A stretch of DNA of 50,724 bases from Clostridium sp. (GTDB lineage Bacteria; Bacillota; Clostridia; Lachnospirales; Lachnospiraceae), in NCBI GenBank assembly GCA_023663815.1, contig JAMPGS010000004.1, positions 1 through 50,724 on the forward strand. The letters are read 5' to 3'. Position 1 is the first letter of the stretch, and each line of letters starts with the position of its first letter. Shown here piece by piece: positions 40,405-47,635 of the stretch. The notes under the pieces were generated by a model. The model had not been told where the DNA came from. It worked only from the letters and a program-made list of their open reading frames with translations, and ran no database searches. The position numbers and the translations under genes were made by a program.

Positions 40405-41433
40405 ATGAAAAGCGCAATTTTTTATGGAAAACATGATTTAAGGGTTGAGGAAGCGAAAATGCCCAATCTGGGGCCCAAGGAAGTATTGATTCAGGTGAAG
40501 GCCTGCGGTATCTGCGGGACGGACGTACATATTTATGAGGGAGACAAGGGCGCGGCGGAGGTGACGCCTCCCACCATTTTGGGACATGAATTTTCAGGCG
40601 TTATTGCTCAAATTGGCAGCGAGGTCAAAAATTTCCATGTGGGAGAGAGGGTCTGCATTGACCCTAACTGCTATTGCGGGGCCTGCGATTACTGCAGAAG
40701 CGGAGAAGTGCATTTCTGCGAGCATATGATTGGATACGGGACAACCGTAAACGGCGGTTTCGCGGAGTACTGCGCGGTAAACGAGCGTCAAGTGTACCGT
40801 TTGGGCGAGAATACAAGCTTTACTCAGGGAGCAATGACGGAGCCGGTTGCCTGCTGCCTTCACGGAATTGATATGTGCAATATCAGGCCGGGCCATCAGG
40901 TGGTTATCATAGGCGGCGGCATGATTGGCCTGTTGATGCTTCAACTGTCCAAGCTGGCCGGAGCGGCCCGCGTGGCGCTTTTAGAGCCGGTGGAAAAGAA
41001 ACGGGAAATGGGACGGAAGCTGGGGGCGGACGTCTGCATTGACCCGCTTCATGAAGATGTAAAGGAAAGACTTGCCAAGGCGGGGATGAATTGGATTCAA
41101 ACGGTAATCGAGTGCGCCGGGCTGCCTGCCACGATGGAGCAGGCCATCGATTTGGCGGGGAATAAAGGAACGGTCATGATGTTCGGCTTAACAAAGCCGG
41201 AGGAGCAGATTGCGGTGAGGCCTTATGATATTTTCCGAAAAGAACTGACGCTAAAAGCTTCCTATATTAATCCTTTAACGCAGGCAAGGGCGCTGCAGCT
41301 CATTGATTCTGGGCGGCTTGATGTGGAAAGCATGGTGTGCCGCACCATTGGGCTTGGGGAATTGGCCGACGTGCTGAGCAGTCCAAAGCTGAGAGCGGAG
41401 GGGAAATATATTGTGATTCCTGAGAGGGAGTGA
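40405..41433 (+). CDS. Zinc MDR dehydrogenase (sorbitol/threonine dehydrogenase type)
   Basis: A 342-residue zinc-dependent dehydrogenase. The catalytic site is CGICGTDVHIY and LGHEF, and the structural zinc Cys set CYCGACDYCRSGEVHFC is complete. The coenzyme loop is IGGGMIGLLMLQ. GGAGG precedes the ATG. It is the last gene of the sugar locus; a truncated gene runs into its 3' end from the other strand. Likely a polyol or sugar dehydrogenase; substrate unknown. Confidence 0.82.
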   Translation: MKSAIFYGKHDLRVEEAKMPNLGPKEVLIQVKACGICGTDVHIYEGDKGAAEVTPPTILGHEFSGVIAQIGSEVKNFHVGERVCIDPNCYCGACDYCRSGEVHFCEHMIGYGTTVNGGFAEYCAVNERQVYRLGENTSFTQGAMTEPVACCLHGIDMCNIRPGHQVVIIGGGMIGLLMLQLSKLAGAARVALLEPVEKKREMGRKLGADVCIDPLHEDVKERLAKAGMNWIQTVIECAGLPATMEQAIDLAGNKGTVMMFGLTKPEEQIAVRPYDIFRKELTLKASYINPLTQARALQLIDSGRLDVESMVCRTIGLGELADVLSSPKLRAEGKYIVIPERE

Positions 41434-41875
41434 GAAATAGGTAAAATAAGTAATTATAGCCGGGATTGCGATATTCAAACAAAATGTAATCGGATAACAA
41501 GGTAGAGTTGATAACATCTGGATTAAAATTGATAATAGCATTTGTGTAGGATATGGTAAGAAGATTATCTTTGCTGAAATTTTGATAGCGGTCTGCGATA
41601 TTTGAATAGTAGATACTGTTTTTTACGTCCGTCTCTGTAATAAGGGATTGCTTCTTGATTTTTGAAATTAAATATTTTGCGCTTACCGTTCGATTATTTA
41701 CATCATTGAATTGACGAATAATAGGTATGTCGATTAATTTATGTAATCCTATGAGATGAGGAAAATCAGTTTGTTTTAATTTGAATTCCAGCTTTTGACC
41801 ATTTTCCAGAAGATAGGATAGGCGATAATTTACTATGCTTTTGTATTCATTAAATTTATCGAGTAAGCCATTCAC
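41300..41875 (-). pseudogene. 3'-truncated gene, PBECR4-like nuclease fragment
   Basis: The frame starts at 41875 after a good AAAGGAG ribosome site and encodes a domain with LENGQKLEFKLKQTDFPHLIGLHKL, which recalls PBECR4-type (phage-associated nuclease-like) proteins. After about residue 145 (near 41440) the frame simply reads the antisense of the MDR gene end, giving a Cys/Pro-rich nonsense tail. The true C-terminus is therefore missing. The segment is much richer in AT than the sugar locus, suggesting foreign origin and later deletion. Family name is moderate confidence; truncation is clear. Confidence 0.55.
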
Positions 41876-41925
41876 AGATTGCTCCTTTGAGGGTGTTGCT
41901 CGGCGGGATTATTAACTGATGAAAA

Positions 41926-41955
41926 AAATGCTTCTGACAGCCGTCAGAAGCATTT
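41926..41955. terminator. Perfect hairpin, bidirectional terminator
   Basis: AAATGCTTCTGAC (41926-41938) pairs with GTCAGAAGCATTT (41943-41955) over 13 bp with a 4-nt loop. It lies upstream of the truncated gene and beyond the 3' end of kdpE. Confidence 0.7.
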
Positions 41956-41966
41956 GTGTTCGAAAA

Positions 41967-42056
41967 CGGTTCTTTCTATTTCGGATAAACCTATTCGGAG
42001 TAAGTGAACCGAAACTTACGAAAAAACCTCCATTCACGAATCCGAAACATCGTGAA
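41967..42056. repeat. Palindrome-rich segment
   Basis: Overlapping inverted repeats occur: CGGTTC/GAACCG (41967 and 42006), GTAAGT/ACTTAC (42000 and 42014), and TTCACGA/TCGTGAA (42033 and 42050). The motif TTCGGA or TCCGAA occurs repeatedly. The stems are mutually exclusive in part. Function unknown. Confidence 0.5.
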
Positions 42057-42147
42057 CTTCATAGGTTAATTATAAGTATATGTGATTAAAAAAAATGCAA
42101 CTAAAATTTTTAAATTTATAGATTTTTTATAAATATAAAAGAACCGC

Positions 42148-42858
42148 TTAATCCCCCTCGGCCATCCGATATCCAATCCCAATCTCAGTAAAAACATATT
42201 CCGGCGTGGCCGGATTTTTTTCTATTTTCCGGCGGATATTTGCCATGTTTACCCTGAGAATTTGATTGTTGTTGTCGGTGTAGGGTCCCCAGATTTTTTC
42301 CATAATGAAAGTATAAGTCAATACCTTGCCGGAATTTCTGGCAAGGAGCGTTAAAAGCTTATATTCAATCTGCGTTAAGTGAATGATAGTTTCATTTAAC
42401 GTCACTACATGATTTTCAAAATGAATGGTAAGGTCCTTGTAGTGATAAGGCTTTTGATGAATGGAGGACATATCCTGCATCTGCCTGCTGTGCCGCAGGG
42501 AAGTGCGGATTCTGGCAAGAAGCTCCACCGTGCCAAAGGGCTTGGTGATGTAGTCGTCCGCGCCGCAGTCCAAAGCATGGGCCTTGTCGTGCTCGTTAGT
42601 GCGCGCAGAGATTACGATAATGGGAATTGCCGTCCACGTGCGGAGCTGCTTGATGACTTCCATGCCATCCATATCGGGAAGCCCCAAGTCAAGGAGGATA
42701 ATGTCAGGGCACAGGGAAGCGGCCAGATGCAGTCCCTCTTTGCCGCTGGCAGTGGCGGTGACTTTATAGCTTTGATTTTTTAGCGTGGTAAAGATAAAAG
42801 AGCGGATATTTTCCTCGTCCTCAATCAAAAGGATACTGTTCGTAAAAGTATTTTTCAT
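42148..42858 (-). CDS. kdpE: KdpE-like OmpR-family response regulator
   Basis: A 236-residue response regulator. The receiver domain has LLIEDEENIRSF (acidic pair), the phospho-Asp in DIILLDLGLPDMDG, and the Lys in ITKPFG. The C-terminal winged helix reads LTQIEYKLLTLLARNSGKVLT and ANIRRKIE, OmpR type. Sequence and the KdpD-like partner upstream identify it as KdpE-like, controlling potassium uptake in other bacteria. kdpFABC is not in the window, so it may have another target or act at a distance. The start is 62 bp downstream of the kinase stop. Confidence 0.85.
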   Translation of the reverse strand: MKNTFTNSILLIEDEENIRSFIFTTLKNQSYKVTATASGKEGLHLAASLCPDIILLDLGLPDMDGMEVIKQLRTWTAIPIIVISARTNEHDKAHALDCGADDYITKPFGTVELLARIRTSLRHSRQMQDMSSIHQKPYHYKDLTIHFENHVVTLNETIIHLTQIEYKLLTLLARNSGKVLTYTFIMEKIWGPYTDNNNQILRVNMANIRRKIEKNPATPEYVFTEIGIGYRMAEGD

Positions 42859-42920
42859 AAAATTTAAACCTCATATACCTATTCCCGCGGGCAGCAATTT
42901 AAAGTCATGCTTGCAGCGGG

Positions 42921-44015
42921 TTATTGCCTGATAGGAAGCGTAAAAATAAATTGGCATCCGTCCACATAATTTTTTGCCGATATCGTTCCGCTGTGGGCGG
43001 TAATGATGGTTTTACAGATAGAAAGCCCGATTCCCATGCCCTTATGCCCGTCGGAGGCGCTTTCGGGGCGATAGCTCCCGCCGTCAAAAATCGTCTCCAG
43101 CTTATCGGGGGAAATGCCGATTCCATAGTCCCTTATGGAAAAGGAGGCCTGATTTTCCCCGCAGGCGACAGTCAGCTCCACAGGAAGCTTACTGTGGGAA
43201 TGAACCACGGCGTTTTCCAGCAGATTTATGATGACCTGTTCAATCAGCATGGCGTCCATGGGTATCATCAATAATTCTTCCGGAACCTGAACCTTGACGT
43301 CCGCGTCGGGAAAACGTTTATAAAAGCGGGAGATAGCTTCCGCAACCACTTCCTCCACGGATTCCATGGAGGTGGCGATTTTCATGGAATTCTGGTTGAT
43401 GCGGGTGATGGACAAAAGATTTTCCACCATATTTAAAAGCCAATTGGAATCTTCGTGAATGTGGCTGACAAGCCGCAGCTTTTCTTCCTCGTTAAGCTTA
43501 TCGTGCCCGTCTATATAAATGGAGCTGTTACCGATGATGCCGGTAAGCGGGGTGCGCAAATCATGGGAGACGGAGCGCAGCAAATTTGCCCGCATCTTTT
43601 CTTTTTCCGCATCCATCAAGAGCTTTTCCCGCTCCACAAGCGCGTCGGCCTGCTCCTTAATCCGGGTGGTCATGGTGCTGACCATCAGGGAAATAATCAA
43701 GGTAAAAATGAAAGTCACGGGGTATCCCGTGAGGGTAAAATTTACCTGAAAATAAGGGTAGGTGAACAGGTAATTAATGCCGATGACGCTTACCAGCGAG
43801 GCGGCAATGCCGTAAATATAGCCGTTTGTGAAGCGCGCGGTGAGCACAAGGGCGGTAATATAAACCAGCGCGATGTTAGCTTGATTTTCAGGAACCGTCC
43901 GAAAAAACCAGAAAGCAATGGCGGTAGCCGCCGCGAGAATCAGTGCGGTGAGCAGGGCGTTTCCCGCAACGCTTTCCGGCGTTCGGTGTTTTAGGGAAGC
44001 CGGTGAGAATCCCAT
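42921..44015 (-). CDS. kdpD: Short KdpD-like sensor histidine kinase
   Basis: A 364-residue membrane kinase equal to the C-terminal half of KdpD. Three to four membrane segments (about 18-40, 47-60, 65-82, 98-115) form the DUF4118-like domain. Then come the HisKA box SVSHDLRTPLTG (H151) and the ATPase motifs LLENAVVHS, DYGIGIS and GMGIGLSIC. The N-terminal KdpD osmosensing and universal-stress domains (about 400-500 residues) are absent. It should phosphorylate the KdpE-like regulator. Lack of the N-terminus means the signal may not be potassium. Confidence 0.85.
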   Translation of the reverse strand: MGFSPASLKHRTPESVAGNALLTALILAAATAIAFWFFRTVPENQANIALVYITALVLTARFTNGYIYGIAASLVSVIGINYLFTYPYFQVNFTLTGYPVTFIFTLIISLMVSTMTTRIKEQADALVEREKLLMDAEKEKMRANLLRSVSHDLRTPLTGIIGNSSIYIDGHDKLNEEEKLRLVSHIHEDSNWLLNMVENLLSITRINQNSMKIATSMESVEEVVAEAISRFYKRFPDADVKVQVPEELLMIPMDAMLIEQVIINLLENAVVHSHSKLPVELTVACGENQASFSIRDYGIGISPDKLETIFDGGSYRPESASDGHKGMGIGLSICKTIITAHSGTISAKNYVDGCQFIFTLPIRQ

Positions 44016-44040
44016 TTAGTAATCACGTCCTTTCCTTCCT

Positions 44041-44090
44041 GCTTGCAGCGGGCCGTATTGCAAGCTCCATGTCCCGTTGCTTGCAGCGGG
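44041..44090. repeat. REP-like GC palindromes upstream of kdpD
   Basis: CCCGTTGC-TT-GCAGCGGG (44073-44090) is a stem with one G-T pair, and a related half GCTTGCAGCGGGC is at 44041-44053. Another half, GCTTGCAGCGGG, is at 42909-42920 between kdpE and kdpD. See also 45204-45267. Confidence 0.6.
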
Positions 44091-44149
44091 ATGATTGATT
44101 TTATTATACCCGCTTGGAAAATGAAGGGCAATTTTTTTGAGGGAAAGGA

Positions 44150-44170
44150 GTGTTAAAAAGGTGTTAAGGT
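44150..44170. promoter_or_regulatory. OmpR-type direct-repeat box (site A)
   Basis: GTGTTAA occurs at 44150-44156 and 44161-44167, exactly 11 bp apart, as expected for an OmpR-family dimer on one face of DNA. It lies about 135 bp upstream of kdpD, so KdpE autoregulation is plausible. A diverged copy is at 45342-45358. Confidence 0.5.
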
Positions 44171-44174
44171 TGTC

Positions 44175-44519
44175 GGCGGGCGTCCTATTTTTTCAGCAAT
44201 TTCATCTTGGATCATTTTCAATAAGGTAAGATATGGTATGCCATTGGAAAATTTTGGAGAATTTCTTTATACCTATGATGATTCAATGGAATGACATTTA
44301 CAATTAGCAAGAAGATATAAAAATTACAATAAATAAGCAAGTCAAGAAAATAAGTATAGAATTATAAATTGGGAAACATTAGGTGAGAGGTATACAGAAA
44401 GGCAAAAAGAAAAACTTAAAATCTAAGTCTTTTAGCTGTTGACTATTACCTATATGTTGATAAAGTATTATGTGATATAAGGTATTTCCGCTATTTAAGG
44501 TATAGTGTTGGAACCAGAG
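44175..44519. other. AT-rich spacer with gene debris
   Basis: No complete gene. Short stretches look like coding remnants: MPLENFGEFLYTYDDSME with a stop (from about 44238), and INWETLGERYTERQKEKLKI with a stop ending near 44426. Neither has a ribosome site. The segment is markedly AT-rich. Confidence 0.35.
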
Positions 44520-44547
44520 TTGAATTTGTAATAAAAACTGCTATAAT
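44520..44547 (+). promoter_or_regulatory. Promoter of the antitoxin/toxin pair
   Basis: TTGAAT (44520-44525) and TATAAT (44542-44547) have a 16-bp spacer. The antitoxin ribosome site GAAAGAAGG follows. Confidence 0.6.
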
Positions 44548-44578
44548 TGAGTTATAAATGAAGAAAGAAGGTATTTAT

Positions 44579-44806
44579 ATGAGTGATAGAGAACGGGCAG
44601 TACAACTGTTAAATGCTATGCCAGATGATAAAATGGCTTATGTCATTGGATTTATACAAGGATTAACGATAGTTGAAGAAACGGAAATACCTAATACTGA
44701 AACATTGGAAGCTATTAAGGAGGGTGATGAATTATTGAAAAATGGCACTGGACAGCGTTTTGAAGGTTCGACAGAAGATTTTTTTAAAATGATTCTGGAG
44801 GAATAA
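44579..44806 (+). CDS. Antitoxin of a YafQ-type toxin-antitoxin pair
   Basis: A 75-residue acidic protein (start at 44579 after AGAAGG; an earlier in-frame ATG at 44558 precedes that site). The sequence ERAVQLLNAMPDDKMAYVIGFIQGL, then TLEAIKEGDELLKNGTGQRFEGSTEDFF, resembles antitoxins found directly upstream of YafQ/RelE toxins in Lachnospiraceae. The C-terminal part should wrap the toxin. It is 4 bp before the toxin remnant. With the toxin frameshifted, it may now be a stand-alone antitoxin. Confidence 0.65.
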   Translation: MSDRERAVQLLNAMPDDKMAYVIGFIQGLTIVEETEIPNTETLEAIKEGDELLKNGTGQRFEGSTEDFFKMILEE

Positions 44807-44810
44807 AAAA

Positions 44811-45082
44811 ATGCTGAAATTGTCAACGACGACAAAATTTAATAAGGATTTGAAGCTTTGTAAAAAAAGAAACTATGATTTGAGACTATTATATAGCATT
44901 GTAAATACTTTAAGAATTCCGGCACAGTTACCCATAAAAATAGGGACCATAATTTAAAAGGTAATTTAGCAAATAAAAGAGAATGTCATATTGCGCCCGA
45001 TTGGCTATTGATTTATAGAATTAAAGATGATGAATTAATTCTTGACAGAACGGGAACACATTCAGATTTATTTGATGAATAG
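44811..45082 (+). pseudogene. yafQ: YafQ-family mRNA interferase, frameshifted
   Basis: The first frame reads MLKLSTTTKFNKDLKLCKKR to LRIPAQLP and then hits a stop near 44957. From about 44934 another frame continues the family sequence: KNRDHNLKGNLA, then RECHIAPDWLLIYRI and RTGTHSDLF, ending at 45082. One base appears missing after CCC (44931-44933), which would restore an LPDKNRDH-like junction. The catalytic C-terminal His-containing GTHSDLF lies in the shifted frame, so the toxin is probably inactive unless this is a sequencing error or programmed slip. Confidence 0.75.
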
Positions 45083-45118
45083 GATATCGTTACCACTGGC
45101 TGCATGATGAAGCAAAAG

Positions 45119-45154
45119 GAGCCTTGAAAGTAATTTCGTGGCTCTATTTGTTTT
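45119..45154 (+). terminator. Terminator after the toxin remnant
   Basis: GAGCC-TT-GAAA (45119-45129) pairs with TTTC-GT-GGCTC (45134-45144) around a GTAA loop, followed by TATTTGTTTT. Confidence 0.7.
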
Positions 45155-45203
45155 GGCTGAATTTTGCCTATTACATTTTATTCACTTGCGGGTTTAATAC
45201 CTC

Positions 45204-45267
45204 CGCTGCTTGTAGCGTTCAGAAGAAAGAAGCTGAGAGTGGATACCCTGTAGCTTGGCTGCGGGGT
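45204..45267. repeat. Two further REP-like palindromes
   Basis: CGCTGC-TT-GTAGCG (45204-45217) and ACCCTGTAGC-TTG-GCTGCGGGGT (45245-45267, two G-T pairs) resemble the palindrome at 44073-44090. The 45083-45449 spacer otherwise holds a terminator, the site B box and a promoter. Confidence 0.6.
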
Positions 45268-45324
45268 GGTTTATTCTGCCGTTTTTGGCCGAGCTCGGAA
45301 ATGCAGATTTATATGAACAGAATG

Positions 45325-45420
45325 TTTTTTTAAGAAAAGGAGTGTAAAAAGACGTTAAGGTTGTCGCATATGGCTAAAAATATTTTTAAGGTTGCCCGTT
45401 TTTCCACAGTGCCGTATAAT
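45325..45420 (+). promoter_or_regulatory. OmpR-type box (site B) and promoter
   Basis: About 45 bp (45325-45366) match site A at 44130-44174: TTTTTT, AAAAGGAGTGT, AAAAAG and GTTAAGGTTGTCG in the same order. A second TTAAGGTTG is at 45386-45394. TTGCCC (45392-45397) and TATAAT (45415-45420) with a 17-bp spacer form a promoter just downstream, which the KdpE-like regulator could control. Confidence 0.5.
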
Positions 45421-45449
45421 AGAAAAAAGTCGATAGGATTGAAGTTATT

Positions 45450-45620
45450 ATGACGAGAATTCTTCCAATAAAAAAATATGGAACTCATTCGGCGCTTAAT
45501 ATGTTCGAAGAGTTTTCCATGATTAAGCCGGGACCGCTGGCCGCCTATGTGAGATTTATCGAAAAAGAAGTAGACAGAAACTTTCGAGGTTATACAGATT
45601 TATATAGATTTGAATTTTGA
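45450..45620 (+). CDS. Small protein, 56 residues, unknown
   Basis: An open frame from ATG 45450 to TGA 45620, directly after the promoter at 45392-45420. It has a codon mix like the flanking chromosome and contains FEEFSMIKPGPLAAYVRFIEKEVD. The ribosome site is weak (GGATTGAAG). I do not recognise it. It could be a small regulated protein or the remnant of a longer gene. The GH25 gene starts 26 bp further on, so they may be cotranscribed. Confidence 0.35.
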   Translation: MTRILPIKKYGTHSALNMFEEFSMIKPGPLAAYVRFIEKEVDRNFRGYTDLYRFEF

Positions 45621-45646
45621 CAATTTAAAGGATAAGGAAGAAATCA

Positions 45647-47452
45647 ATGAAAAAAATAAAACCCCGTCCCACCTACCGTGAGCCAGAATTCGAGGACGAA
45701 TTAGATTTAGATGCAGAGCCCGACGAGGAAGAATACTCGGAGGAAAGCTATGAAAGTTATGATGAAGAATGGGACGATACAGACGACGAACGGAACGATG
45801 ATACAGACGATGAGTGGGACGATGATGTAGACGAAGATTGGGACAGCGATGATGAAGATTGGGATTTAAATTTTGCCCCCGGCAATAAAAAGCTTCTTAT
45901 AATCGGCGGGGCAGTCGGCGCGCTGATACTTATAGTAGTCATCATCACGCTTGCCGTATATTTCAAAAACGGCAAAAGTAACAGGGAGGCTGTGGAGGCG
46001 CAGCTAAGCCTGATGGAAAACAAGGAGCCTATTTCGGAAGAAGAGGCAGGGGAAGAGGAATTTTCTGGCGACGGGGCCTTTGGAGAAGAATTAGATAAAA
46101 CGGAGGGAAGCGCAGACGGGCAGGCACAAGCGGAAGCTCTAGCGTCGCCTTCCCCAGGGGCGGCGGTTCAGACGGAGATAACCGTAGGAGCATTGGACGA
46201 CGCGGAGGATCCCCAGGGCTCCGGGGCGGCAGGCAACGAGGGAAGCGGAGCGGAAGTGACGGTGGCGGCTCTTTCTCCGGGGGAGACGGAAGGGCTTACC
46301 ATGGGAATTGACGTTTCCAAATATCAGGGAACCATCGATTGGGCAAAGGTGAAGGAATCCGGCGTAGAGTTTGCCATGGTGCGCGTGGGTTACCGGGCCA
46401 AGTCCACAGGGGAGATTTTTGAGGACCCTACCGCTAGGTATAATATGCAGGAGGCGCAGGCAGTGGGGATAAAGCTGGGAGCTTATTTCTTTTCCTCGGC
46501 TGTGACGGAGGAGGAAGCGAGAGCGGAGGCGGCTTTTACCAAAGGAATCATTGCAAAATATAGAATCACTTATCCGGTGGCGTACAATTGCGAGGATTTT
46601 CAATCCACGGACAGCAGGCAGCACGGACTTGACGCCGCGGCGAGGACCAGTCTCGCGTGCGCTTTTTTGGACGAGATTGCCGCGGGGGGATACACGCCTA
46701 TGTTTTATGCTTCCAAAGGGGAGCTTGAAGGCAATGCACAGTGGAATACGGATGTGCTTGCGGGCAAATATAAAATCTGGGTGGCGCAGTACCCGGAACA
46801 GCCCTATCCTCAGACGGCGTCCTCTAATTATTCGGGAAGTCACGCCATGTGGCAGTATACCAGTCAGGGGACGGTTGCGGGAATTCCCAGAAAAACGGAC
46901 GTGAACGTGGCTTATTTTGGTTATGTTAAGGAAGCGGAGGCAAAGGACGAAACGCCTGCCGAGACGGTGGCGGCCAATCCAGAGGTGGGAATTATTTTTA
47001 CGGAGGTCAACGAGACGGTGACGGCCAAGCAGGAGACAAATCTTCGCTCGGAGCCAAGCACCTTGAACGACGCTTCCATTGTGGGGAAGCTGGTGCACGG
47101 GGATACAGCCACAAGGACGGGAATCGGTCATAACGGGTGGTCCCGAATCATTTACAACGGGCAAACCTTGTATGCGGTCACAAGCTATTTGACGACTAAT
47201 ATGGAGGATACCGGGCAGCAGGCGCCGCCGCAGGGGCCGGTTTACACGCCGGTCAGCGAGCAGGTGACGGCAAAAATTGAGACGAACCTCCGCACGGAGC
47301 CAAGCACTGCCAGCGAGGACACGGTGGTGGGCCTTCTCCACAACGGGGAGGTGCTTACCCGGACGGCGGTGGGCGACAACGGGTGGTCGCAGCTTGACTA
47401 TAACGGACAGACAGTCTATGCAGTCAGCAGTTATTTGACGGTGGTGAAGTAA
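45647..47452 (+). CDS. Membrane-anchored GH25 muramidase with two SH3b domains
   Basis: A 601-residue cell-wall hydrolase. Order: a very acidic cytoplasmic tail (about 12-75, Asp/Glu/Trp-rich), one membrane segment (about 82-105), an acidic/Ala-Gly linker (110-215), the GH25 domain (217-430), and two SH3b repeats (about 450-510 and 530-600, both with TNLRxEPST and NGWS). GH25 marks are GIDVSKYQ (D222) and E316. The usual YDxE motif reads YNCE, so the assisting Asp is Asn here. Family members cut the glycan strand of peptidoglycan. Possibly a remodelling rather than a lytic enzyme. Confidence 0.85.
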   Translation: MKKIKPRPTYREPEFEDELDLDAEPDEEEYSEESYESYDEEWDDTDDERNDDTDDEWDDDVDEDWDSDDEDWDLNFAPGNKKLLIIGGAVGALILIVVIITLAVYFKNGKSNREAVEAQLSLMENKEPISEEEAGEEEFSGDGAFGEELDKTEGSADGQAQAEALASPSPGAAVQTEITVGALDDAEDPQGSGAAGNEGSGAEVTVAALSPGETEGLTMGIDVSKYQGTIDWAKVKESGVEFAMVRVGYRAKSTGEIFEDPTARYNMQEAQAVGIKLGAYFFSSAVTEEEARAEAAFTKGIIAKYRITYPVAYNCEDFQSTDSRQHGLDAAARTSLACAFLDEIAAGGYTPMFYASKGELEGNAQWNTDVLAGKYKIWVAQYPEQPYPQTASSNYSGSHAMWQYTSQGTVAGIPRKTDVNVAYFGYVKEAEAKDETPAETVAANPEVGIIFTEVNETVTAKQETNLRSEPSTLNDASIVGKLVHGDTATRTGIGHNGWSRIIYNGQTLYAVTSYLTTNMEDTGQQAPPQGPVYTPVSEQVTAKIETNLRTEPSTASEDTVVGLLHNGEVLTRTAVGDNGWSQLDYNGQTVYAVSSYLTVVK

Positions 47453-47577
47453 GCGAGGGATATTTGAAGTATATGGCTGTGTTGGAAGGTTTGAAGTATG
47501 TGGTTGGGTCAGAAGGCTTGAAACATATGATTGTGACGAAGGTTTGAAGCATATAACTGGGTGCAATATTTGAAGTG
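47443..47577 (+). repeat. 27-bp tandem array after the GH25 gene
   Basis: TTGAAGTA-like units occur at 47464, 47491, 47518, 47544 and 47570 (periods 27, 27, 26, 26). They resemble the gene end GGTGAAGTAA (47443-47452). The spacer to 47635 has no other feature except the next ribosome site. Confidence 0.7.
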
Positions 47578-47635
47578 TATGTTTGCGGCACAATGCCTGA
47601 AAAATATGCCGTATAAATAATAGACGAGGTGATTT

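Noticed and set aside
45124..45333. A 69-codon frame after the toxin remnant
   Set aside because: It starts inside the terminator hairpin and covers the REP-like palindromes; no ribosome site.
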